A DNA stretch of 5,273 nt from Alphaproteobacteria bacterium TMED109. Lineage in GTDB: Bacteria; Pseudomonadota; Alphaproteobacteria; TMED109. Below, piece after piece: positions 1-5,273 of this stretch; the first letter of the stretch is position 1; each line of letters opens with the position of its first letter. Below the pieces are notes generated by a model. That model saw only the letters and a list, made by a program, of their open reading frames with translations, made no database searches and was not told where the DNA came from. The stretch covers positions 35,474 to 40,746 of the forward strand of contig NHFK01000022.1 in assembly GCA_002171375.1 (NCBI GenBank). Reading direction: 5' to 3'. The position numbers and the translations under genes are program-made.

Positions 1-797
1 TCACTTGTAGGTAAATTATCAGGGTCAAAGCCTGCATTTGCTAAAGATGGCTTTAAGTAATTGCCATGAACTCCTGTAACTAAATTAGTATAAACAATAT
101 CATCAGCAGCATATTTAGTAATTGCTTCTTTATATCCATCGTTAGCATTAGCTTCTTTTGTAGCAATAAATGCAGAGCCAATATAACCAAAATCTGCACC
201 TGCTGCTTGTGAAGCAAGTACAGCACTTCCCGTTGCTATAGAGCCAGATAAAGCTAAAGGTCCATCATACCATTCTCTAATTTCTTGAATTAATGCAAAT
301 GGAGATGTAACTCCTGCATGGCCCCCTGCTCCTGCTGCTACTGCTATTAAACCATCAGCTCCTTTTTCTACAGCTTTATGCGCAAAACGATTATTTATTA
401 CATCGTGTAAAACTATTCCTCCATAACTATGAATTGCCTCATTTACTTCTGGTCTAGCACCTAATGAAGTTATAACTACTGGTACTTTATATTTTATACA
501 CATTTCCATATCTTTATCTAAACGAACATCATTAGATTTATGAACAATTTGATTTACAGCAAATGGTGCAACAGGAATATTAGGGTTCTGTGATTTAAAA
601 GATTCTAATTCTTCTGTAATTTCAGCTAACCAATCATCTAGAACTTCTTGCGGTCTTGCATTTAAAGCTGGAAAAGAACCTAAAACTCCTGCTTTACATT
701 GCGCTATTACTAACTTTGGATTGGATATAATAAATAAAGGTGCAGCTATTACAGGAAGAGAAAAATTATTTTTATTAAGTATACTTGGTAATGTCAT
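1..797 (-). CDS. Nitronate monooxygenase-like FMN-dependent oxidoreductase (C-terminus cut by window edge)
   Basis: Class I nitronate monooxygenase (2-nitropropane dioxygenase) family: FMN-dependent, cytoplasmic TIM-barrel enzymes that oxidise alkyl nitronates, such as propionate 3-nitronate, to carbonyl compounds with O2. Translating the minus strand from ATG at 797-795 gives 265 uninterrupted residues. Visible family landmarks are the N-terminal LPVIAAPLFIIS strand (residues 14-25), the AGAGGHAG motif with His160 at the usual catalytic-base position, and the FMN-phosphate loops LSGSIATG (183-190) and GADFGYIGSAF (200-210). Full-length relatives are about 320-350 residues, so roughly the last 55-85 are missing beyond base 1. 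The start is supported by AGGA at 810-807, nine bases upstream, and by an in-frame stop at 815-813. The gene is divergent from glpK. Many proteins of this fold have unknown physiological substrates, and some bacterial paralogues are enoyl reductases (FabK). The GGH motif favours the monooxygenase branch, but the substrate is open. Confidence 0.88.
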   Translation of the reverse strand, partial: MTLPSILNKNNFSLPVIAAPLFIISNPKLVIAQCKAGVLGSFPALNARPQEVLDDWLAEITEELESFKSQNPNIPVAPFAVNQIVHKSNDVRLDKDMEMCIKYKVPVVITSLGARPEVNEAIHSYGGIVLHDVINNRFAHKAVEKGADGLIAVAAGAGGHAGVTSPFALIQEIREWYDGPLALSGSIATGSAVLASQAAGADFGYIGSAFIATKEANANDGYKEAITKYAADDIVYTNLVTGVHGNYLKPSLANAGFDPDNLPTS

Positions 798-877
798 TAC
801 TAGAAATCCTATTTAAATTTATTTTTAATTATTTTATTTATAATATATGGTATTTAACATAAAAGTAAGGTTTTTTT
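798..877. promoter_or_regulatory. Divergent intergenic region with candidate promoter for glpK
   Basis: This 80-base spacer lies between two divergent genes, so promoters for both directions should lie here or just inside the coding starts. It is almost entirely A/T. On the plus strand TATAAT at 839-844 matches the sigma-70 -10 consensus exactly and lies 33 bases before the glpK ATG. No good -35 box (TTGACA-like) is seen 16-18 bases upstream of it (816-821 reads AATTTA), so the assignment is weak in such AT-rich DNA. For the minus-strand gene I see only generic AT-rich -10-like strings. The Shine-Dalgarno of glpK (AAGG, 867-870) and that of the minus-strand gene (AGGA, 810-807) are at the two ends. 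A short ATTTAAAT palindrome at 811-818 is unremarkable in this composition. No riboswitch-like structure is evident. Confidence 0.4.
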
Positions 878-2356
878 ATGCAGAAAGCTATTATAGCAAT
901 TGATCAAGGAACTTCATCTTCTAGAGCAGTTTTATTTGATTTAGATTTCTCAATTATCCATATTGAACAAATAAATATTAATACTAAATATCCAGTAAAT
1001 GGCTGGGTAGAACAAGATGCAAATGAAATTTGGAATAAAACTTTAACTGTTACTAAAAATATAATTTCTTTTGCTAAAGAAAAAAATATTAAGGTCATAT
1101 CAATAGGTATAACGAACCAAAGAGAAACTATAATTGCTTGGAATAAAATAACCGGAAAACCATTATATAATGCTATTATTTGGCAAGACAGAAGAACAAA
1201 ATATATATGTGATGATTTAATTAAAAATGGATTAACCAAAACAATTAATACTAAAACTGGTCTACTTATTGATCCTTATTTTTCAGCAACTAAAATTTCT
1301 TGGATACTTGATAATATTGATAATGCAAAACAATTATCTTTAAGTGGTAAACTTGCCGTTGGAACTATAGAAACATTTCTATTATTTAAATTAACTGAAG
1401 GAAAAAGCTTCTACACAGATACAACAAATGCATCTAGAACTAGTTTATATAATATTCATGAAAATAAGTGGGATGATGAATTACTTGATATCTTTAAGAT
1501 TCCTATAAGGATTTTAGCTGAAGTTAAAGATAATATATTTGATTACGGCAGCACTAGTAAAAATATTTTAGGTATAAATATTCCAATAAATGCAATGATT
1601 GGAGATCAACAAGCCGCTGCAATAGGTCAAAACTGTATAAATCCAGGAGATATTAAAGCAACATTTGGAACAGGATGCTTTATTTTATTAAATACTGGAG
1701 ATAAGGCTCTAGTAAGTAAAAATAAATTATTAAGTACAATAGCTTATAGAATAAATAAAAGTACATCCTATGCACTTGAAGGATCAATATTTGTATCTGG
1801 AGCTTCTATGAAATGGTTGAAAGATGAACTTGGAATAATAAAAAATGTAAATGATAGTCAATCATTAGCTTCCAGCATTAAAGATAATAATGGGGTATAT
1901 TTTGTTCCCGCATTTACAGGACTTGGTGCACCTCATTGGAAACCTGATGCCAGAGGTACTATAGTAGGATTAACTGCTTCATCTGGTAAAGCTGAAATAG
2001 TTAGAGCAGCATTAGAAGCGGTCGCTTACCAAAGTGTTGATCTATTTGATGCGATGGCTGCAGATGGACAAAAACCAATAGAGGTAAAAGTAGATGGTGC
2101 TATGAGCAATAATGACTGGTTAATTCAGTTTTTATCTAATATTAGTAAAACTAAAATTAAAAAGTCTTATAATTCTGAAACTACCTCGCAGGGAGCAGCA
2201 ATATTATCTTCTATTGGGTCTGGATTACTGTCATCCCTTAAAGAGTCTAGTAAGTTTTGGAAATTAAATAAAAGTTATAATCCTATAATGCAAAGTGCAG
2301 AAATAAAAAATTATAGAAATGGCTGGAACAAAGCAATAAAACGAACTATTATGTGA
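878..2356 (+). CDS. glpK: Glycerol kinase
   Basis: Phosphorylates glycerol with ATP to sn-glycerol 3-phosphate, the entry step of glycerol catabolism and a source of phospholipid backbone; cytoplasmic, FGGY kinase family. At 492 residues it is near the usual 495-505. The N-terminal domain starts with the phosphate-binding DQGTSSSRA (9-17). ITNQRET (78-84) carries glycerol-binding Arg82 and Glu83, IWQDRR (101-106) has Trp102, and DPYFSATK (132-139) has Tyr134. GDQQAA (242-247) supplies catalytic base Asp243 and Gln244. The C-terminal ATPase domain shows FGTGCF (263-268), PAFTGLGAP (344-352) and VDGAMSNNDW (405-414). All catalytic positions known from E. coli GlpK are present. The glycine/arginine loop that binds the inhibitor fructose 1,6-bisphosphate in E. 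coli is not conserved (KNILGIN at 228-234), so that control is probably absent. The start is fixed by AAGG at 867-870 and an in-frame stop at 866-868. It is the first gene of a likely operon, but no glpF, glpD or glpR lies beside it in the window. Confidence 0.96.
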   Translation: MQKAIIAIDQGTSSSRAVLFDLDFSIIHIEQININTKYPVNGWVEQDANEIWNKTLTVTKNIISFAKEKNIKVISIGITNQRETIIAWNKITGKPLYNAIIWQDRRTKYICDDLIKNGLTKTINTKTGLLIDPYFSATKISWILDNIDNAKQLSLSGKLAVGTIETFLLFKLTEGKSFYTDTTNASRTSLYNIHENKWDDELLDIFKIPIRILAEVKDNIFDYGSTSKNILGINIPINAMIGDQQAAAIGQNCINPGDIKATFGTGCFILLNTGDKALVSKNKLLSTIAYRINKSTSYALEGSIFVSGASMKWLKDELGIIKNVNDSQSLASSIKDNNGVYFVPAFTGLGAPHWKPDARGTIVGLTASSGKAEIVRAALEAVAYQSVDLFDAMAADGQKPIEVKVDGAMSNNDWLIQFLSNISKTKIKKSYNSETTSQGAAILSSIGSGLLSSLKESSKFWKLNKSYNPIMQSAEIKNYRNGWNKAIKRTIM

Positions 2357-2384
2357 AACTGATTTTGTTTAAGGAAATTAAACT

Positions 2385-4091
2385 ATGTATGATCTAATAA
2401 TTAAAAATGGTACAATAATAGATGGCACTGGCTCTCCTAGAAAAATGTCTGATATAGCAATTAAGGACGGTAAAATTTCTGAAATTGGAAAAATATCAGG
2501 ACAAAGTACTAGGGTAATAAACGCAGAGAATAAATTTGTAACTCCTGGCTGGGTGGATATTCATACGCACTATGATGGACAAGCTACTTGGGATCCCTAT
2601 CTTACTCCGTCTTCATGGCATGGTGTAACTACATGCGTATTTGGAAATTGTGGTGTTGGGTTTGCTCCAGTAAAAAAAGGAAAAGAGAAATATTTAATAA
2701 ACTTGATGGAAGGCGTAGAGGATATTCCGGAGAGCGTTCTGTCAGAAGGCATTGATTTCTGCTGGGAAACATTTCCTGAATATTTGAATGCATTAGAAAA
2801 TTCTAATAGAATAATGGATATAGGAACTCAAGTACCTCATTCTGCTCTTCGTTTTTTTGTAATGGGAGAAGATGGCGCAAACCATTTATGTAAGCCAAAT
2901 GATGAACAAATTTTAAAAATGAAAAGTTTATTAGAAGAGGCACTTTATGCTGGTGCATTGGGAGTATCAACTTCTAGAACCACAAAACATAAGTCTGCTG
3001 ATGGCAACCTAATTCCAAGTTTAAATGCTGATGATAAAGAATTAGCCGGTATAGCTGAAGCTTTAAAAAATACTAAAAAAGGTCTTTTACAGTGTAACTC
3101 AGATATGGGTCCAGGAGAAATGGAACTATTAATTCAAGCTGCTAAACACTCAGGTCAACCTTTATCAGTTCTTCTAATACAATATAATGAATTTCCAGAT
3201 AGATGGAAAGATACATTAAATCATATATCTTACGCAAATAGGAACGGAATTAAAACTACGGGTCAGGTTGGAAGTAGACCTATTGGAGTATTAATGGGTT
3301 TTAATACTAGCGTAAATCCATTTTCTAGTCATGAAGCGTGGCAAAAAATTAAACATTTAAGCAATAAAGAAAGAAATAATATAATTAAAGAAGATATAAA
3401 TATACGGAACAGTTTAATTAATGATGTTCCTGATAATAGCCATATAAAATGGGTCCAAAATACTTTTTCTTTAACCTATTTATTAAAAGAACCACTAAAT
3501 TATGAACCTACAAAAGAAATGAGTATTAACTCTATCGCGTCAAAATTAAATAAAAAACCATGGGAAATTATACTAGATCACTTTACTTCTTCAGAAAATG
3601 ATGAGTTTTTAATGCATACTTTTGAAAATTATACTCATAACAGTCTTGATGTTATAGCAGAAATGCTTGAATCTAAATATACAATTTGCGGTGTAGGCGA
3701 TGCTGGAGCTCATGTAGCAACAATTTGTGATGCAAGTTATCCTACCTTTATGGTTCCATTTTGGTCACGAGATAGAAAAAGAGGTAAATTATTAAATTTA
3801 GAATATCTGGTATCTAAACAAACTTTAAAAACGGCGCAAACTTATGGTCTCTTAGATAGAGGAGCCTTAATTAAAGGAATGCGAGCTGATATAAATATTA
3901 TAGATTACGATAATATTGGTTTAACAAAACCATGTTTAACATATGATTTACCTGCAGGTGGTAAAAGACTTATTCAAAAATCTAGAGGGTATGATCATAC
4001 ATTTGTAAAAGGAATAGAAGTATCACAAAATGGTGAATTTACTGGTCAACTACCAGGAAAACTAATCAGAGGTAATCAATCAATTAACTAA
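2385..4091 (+). CDS. Amidohydrolase family protein, D-aminoacylase / N-acyl-D-amino-acid deacylase-like
   Basis: Metal-dependent amidohydrolase (Amidohydro_3 type), 568 residues, predicted cytoplasmic with no signal peptide. The composite beta-sandwich start is YDLIIKNGTIIDGTG (2-16), followed by the metal-binding HTH (His60, His62) in VDIHTHYDGQ. FGNCGVGFAP (86-95) has Cys89, 27 residues after His62, the same spacing as His69 to Cys96 in Alcaligenes D-aminoacylase, where Cys96 is a zinc ligand. GVGDAGAHV (436-444) carries the likely catalytic Asp439. The closing sandwich is DRGALIKGMRADINIID (491-507). The two other D-aminoacylase zinc histidines (His220, His250) appear replaced by Asn238 in LLQCNSD and Gln266 in LLIQYN. 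From memory this is the pattern of a widespread subfamily usually named N-acyl-D-amino-acid deacylase without proof. The true substrate could be another amide, cyclic amide or ester. AAGGA at 2371-2375 and an in-frame stop at 2379-2381 fix the start. It lies 28 bases after glpK and 17 bases before the crotonase gene, so co-transcription is likely. Confidence 0.87.
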   Translation: MYDLIIKNGTIIDGTGSPRKMSDIAIKDGKISEIGKISGQSTRVINAENKFVTPGWVDIHTHYDGQATWDPYLTPSSWHGVTTCVFGNCGVGFAPVKKGKEKYLINLMEGVEDIPESVLSEGIDFCWETFPEYLNALENSNRIMDIGTQVPHSALRFFVMGEDGANHLCKPNDEQILKMKSLLEEALYAGALGVSTSRTTKHKSADGNLIPSLNADDKELAGIAEALKNTKKGLLQCNSDMGPGEMELLIQAAKHSGQPLSVLLIQYNEFPDRWKDTLNHISYANRNGIKTTGQVGSRPIGVLMGFNTSVNPFSSHEAWQKIKHLSNKERNNIIKEDINIRNSLINDVPDNSHIKWVQNTFSLTYLLKEPLNYEPTKEMSINSIASKLNKKPWEIILDHFTSSENDEFLMHTFENYTHNSLDVIAEMLESKYTICGVGDAGAHVATICDASYPTFMVPFWSRDRKRGKLLNLEYLVSKQTLKTAQTYGLLDRGALIKGMRADINIIDYDNIGLTKPCLTYDLPAGGKRLIQKSRGYDHTFVKGIEVSQNGEFTGQLPGKLIRGNQSIN

Positions 4092-4108
4092 TAAAAGGAA
4101 TAAAAATA

Positions 4109-4900
4109 ATGAGTAATGACTTAATTGTGAATAAAGAAAATTCTACTGTAACTATCACCTTTAATAGACCAGAAAGAAGAAATGCTCTTAGCCATGATAT
4201 GCTAAATGATTTTTATCATGAATTGATAAAAATTGAGAATGATAGCTCTATAAGAGCAGTTGTTATTACAGGCGCAGGCAATGCTTTTTGTGCAGGTGGT
4301 GACCTGAAAGATATGGCTGAAAGAGATAATGAAAAAGAAACTACACAAGAGAAAACTAATAACCTTAGACGTATGATGGAAACATCTAGAATTCTTCATG
4401 AAATGCCTACTCCAACAATAGCTGTCTTACCAGGTGCTGCCGCTGGAGCTGGTTTATCAATAGCATTAGCTTGTGATATAAGAATTGCGAGTGAAAACGC
4501 TAAAATAACAACTGCTTTTGCTAAAGCAGGATTTCCTGGAGATTTTGGAGGAACATTTTTTCTGACACAAATGGTAGGTACAGCAAAAGCAAGAGAATTA
4601 TATTATCTTTCAAGTGTATTAACAGCAACAGAAGCTAAAGAGTTAGGTATTATTAATGCAGTAGCAACTGATGAAGAGCTTCAAGCTACAGCTAATAAAT
4701 TCATAGATCAAATAGCTAATGGCCCTTCTACAGCTTTACGATATATGAAACAAAATATGAATCTTGCAGAGGAAGGAAATTTAATAGCTTCTTTAGATAG
4801 TGAAGCATTATATCAAACATTATGCAGAGATACTGAAGACCATCAAAATGCAGCTAAATCATTTGTTGCTAAAGAAAAACCTGTATTTACAGGTAGATAA
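4109..4900 (+). CDS. Enoyl-CoA hydratase/isomerase (crotonase) family protein
   Basis: Crotonase-fold protein of 263 residues, full length for the family; acts on an acyl-CoA thioester in the cytoplasm. The N-terminal signature VTITFNRPERRNALS (14-28) is typical. The two oxyanion-hole segments are AFCAGGDL (59-66) and PGAAAGAGLSIALACD (108-123). The C-terminus KPVFTGR is a common ending in this family. The two glutamates that add water in rat enoyl-CoA hydratase (Glu144 and Glu164) align by eye with Ser117 and Phe137, so simple 2-enoyl-CoA hydration is doubtful. The segment AFAKAGFPGDFGGT (136-149) instead resembles the PaaG-type isomerases, with Asp145 near the position of their catalytic Asp. 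An isomerase or another crotonase reaction is therefore plausible, though the substrate is unknown. AAAGGA at 4094-4099 lies nine bases before the ATG, and no alternative ATG exists after the in-frame stop at 4085-4087. The gene lies 17 bases after the amidohydrolase gene, so it is almost certainly co-transcribed. Confidence 0.9.
   Translation: MSNDLIVNKENSTVTITFNRPERRNALSHDMLNDFYHELIKIENDSSIRAVVITGAGNAFCAGGDLKDMAERDNEKETTQEKTNNLRRMMETSRILHEMPTPTIAVLPGAAAGAGLSIALACDIRIASENAKITTAFAKAGFPGDFGGTFFLTQMVGTAKARELYYLSSVLTATEAKELGIINAVATDEELQATANKFIDQIANGPSTALRYMKQNMNLAEEGNLIASLDSEALYQTLCRDTEDHQNAAKSFVAKEKPVFTGR
4879..4894. repeat. Perfect 7-base inverted repeat at the 3' end of the crotonase gene
   Basis: ACCTGTA (4879-4885), a TT spacer, then TACAGGT (4888-4894), a perfect dyad that ends four bases before the stop codon. 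It contains six G/C bases, unlike most of the surrounding DNA. It could form a short hairpin or be an operator half-site pair. However, it encodes the conserved family ending PVFTG, so coding constraint may fully explain it. No T-run follows, so it is not an intrinsic terminator. Confidence 0.4.
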
Positions 4901-4905
4901 TAATT

Positions 4906-4930
4906 TATATTAATAACATTTATTAATATA
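4906..4930. repeat. Perfect 11-base all-A/T inverted repeat in the crotonase-HAD spacer
   Basis: TATATTAATAA (4906-4916) and TTATTAATATA (4920-4930) are perfect reverse complements around a CAT spacer. The arms contain no G or C, so a hairpin would be weak. The downstream plus-strand sequence is A-rich (TAAAAAAATAAAT), not T-rich, so it does not look like an intrinsic terminator. It may be an AT-rich protein-binding dyad, part of an internal promoter for the HAD gene, or a chance product of the base composition. It occupies nearly half of the 57-base spacer, the largest gap among the plus-strand genes. Confidence 0.45.
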
Positions 4931-4957
4931 TAAAAAAATAAATAAAAGGATTACAAA

Positions 4958-5273
4958 ATGTCTATTAAAGATATAAAAGCCCTCACTTTTGATACTGGTG
5001 GCACAATTTTGGATTGGCATACTGGGTTTAAAAATGCTTTTGAAAAAGCTGGCAAAGAACATAATATTGAAAGAAATTGGGCTGAGATTACTAATGAATT
5101 AAGAAGAAAATCATTAAAGAGAGTTTTAAATTTAGGTGAAAACTCACCACCTAAATATAATTTTGATGGTGGGCATAAAATAGCCTTAAAAGAAGTTATC
5201 TCAGACTATAATCTTAATGAATTTACTGAAGATAATATTCATGATATCTCCTATAGAGCTCCCCATAATTTTA
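4958..5273 (+). CDS. HAD-superfamily hydrolase, haloacid dehalogenase type II-like (C-terminus cut by window edge)
   Basis: The first 105 codons of a HAD-superfamily protein, open to the end of the window. Motif I reads ALTFDTGGTILDW (residues 8-20). Asp12 is the expected nucleophile that forms the covalent ester or aspartyl-phosphate intermediate. The residue two positions on is Gly14, where HAD phosphatases carry a second Asp. That pattern (D-x-x-G-T) is the one seen in L-2-haloacid dehalogenases and relatives, which hydrolyse 2-haloalkanoates to 2-hydroxyalkanoates. The following helical stretch, including NELRRKSLKRV (46-56), fits the cap region of that group. Motifs II to IV (Ser/Thr, Lys, acidic residues) would lie beyond base 5273 and cannot be checked. 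The start is set by AAAAGGA at 4944-4950, seven bases before the ATG, with an in-frame stop at 4943-4945. It lies 57 bases after the crotonase gene on the same strand. Dehalogenase activity is an inference, as many such proteins have other substrates. Confidence 0.8.
   Translation, partial: MSIKDIKALTFDTGGTILDWHTGFKNAFEKAGKEHNIERNWAEITNELRRKSLKRVLNLGENSPPKYNFDGGHKIALKEVISDYNLNEFTEDNIHDISYRAPHNF

Noticed and set aside
871..877. Run of seven T bases just before the glpK ATG as a terminator tail or slippage signal
   Set aside because: No hairpin precedes it, it forms the normal seven-base gap between the Shine-Dalgarno and ATG, and it lies outside the reading frame.
904..1239. Open frame of 111 codons on the minus strand inside glpK
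   Set aside because: It lies wholly antisense to a well-conserved glycerol kinase, resembles no family I know, and its hydrophobic, Phe/Ile-rich composition is what reverse reading of AT-rich coding DNA gives.
2385..4091. Dihydroorotase, dihydropyrimidinase or urease-alpha identity for the amidohydrolase
   Set aside because: The GNCG cysteine motif after HTHYDGQ, the GDAGAH motif and the 568-residue length match the D-aminoacylase-like branch; there is no carboxylated-lysine context typical of the alternatives that I can recognise.
4202..4399. Open frame of 65 codons on the minus strand inside the crotonase gene
   Set aside because: Antisense shadow of a conserved coding region with Ser/Cys/Phe-rich, family-free sequence; nothing supports it as a gene.
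4901..4957. Possible intrinsic terminator between the crotonase and HAD genes
   Set aside because: The only strong dyad is all A/T, and it is followed by an A-rich stretch on the plus strand with no T-run. On the minus strand there is likewise no suitable T-run and no gene to terminate.
1..5273. Mobile element, CRISPR array, defence system or RNA gene
   Set aside because: No transposase or integrase, terminal repeats, spaced direct repeats, tRNA-like cloverleaf or rRNA segments were recognised. The window is accounted for by five ordinary metabolic genes and short spacers.

Overview
The window looks like AT-rich bacterial chromosome: sampled lines are about 30-33% G+C, intergenic gaps are short (17-80 bases), every gene starts at ATG behind a clear AGGA/AAGG Shine-Dalgarno, and codons strongly favour A/T at the third position. 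The protein types (a GHAG-motif nitronate monooxygenase, a glycerol kinase reading DWLIQFL near its C-terminus, an amidohydrolase of the GDAGAH type) suggest a streamlined, probably marine, proteobacterium, with Alphaproteobacteria as my best guess. That placement rests on gene style, not on a marker gene.

Layout. Bases 1-797 hold the first 265 codons of a minus-strand nitronate monooxygenase-like flavoprotein whose C-terminus lies outside the window. An 80-base, almost pure A/T divergent spacer (798-877) separates it from four plus-strand genes: glycerol kinase glpK (878-2356), an amidohydrolase of the D-aminoacylase/N-acyl-D-amino-acid deacylase superfamily (2385-4091), an enoyl-CoA hydratase/isomerase family protein (4109-4900), and the first 105 codons of a haloacid dehalogenase-type HAD protein (4958 to the end). 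Gaps of 28, 17 and 57 bases with no convincing terminator suggest one transcript, at least for the first three.

How the genes may work together. GlpK makes sn-glycerol 3-phosphate from glycerol, but no glycerol transporter, GlpD or GlpR is visible here. The other four encode an amide/cyclic-amide hydrolase-like protein, a crotonase-fold protein, a HAD hydrolase and a flavin monooxygenase. That set fits a small catabolic or detoxification locus for an unidentified organic compound, but the substrate cannot be read from the sequence. Two of these enzymes lack residues their family names would imply: the amidohydrolase lacks two canonical zinc-ligand histidines, and the crotonase lacks both hydratase glutamates. 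Their automatic names should therefore be treated with caution. I see no mobile elements, RNA genes, CRISPR arrays or defence systems.
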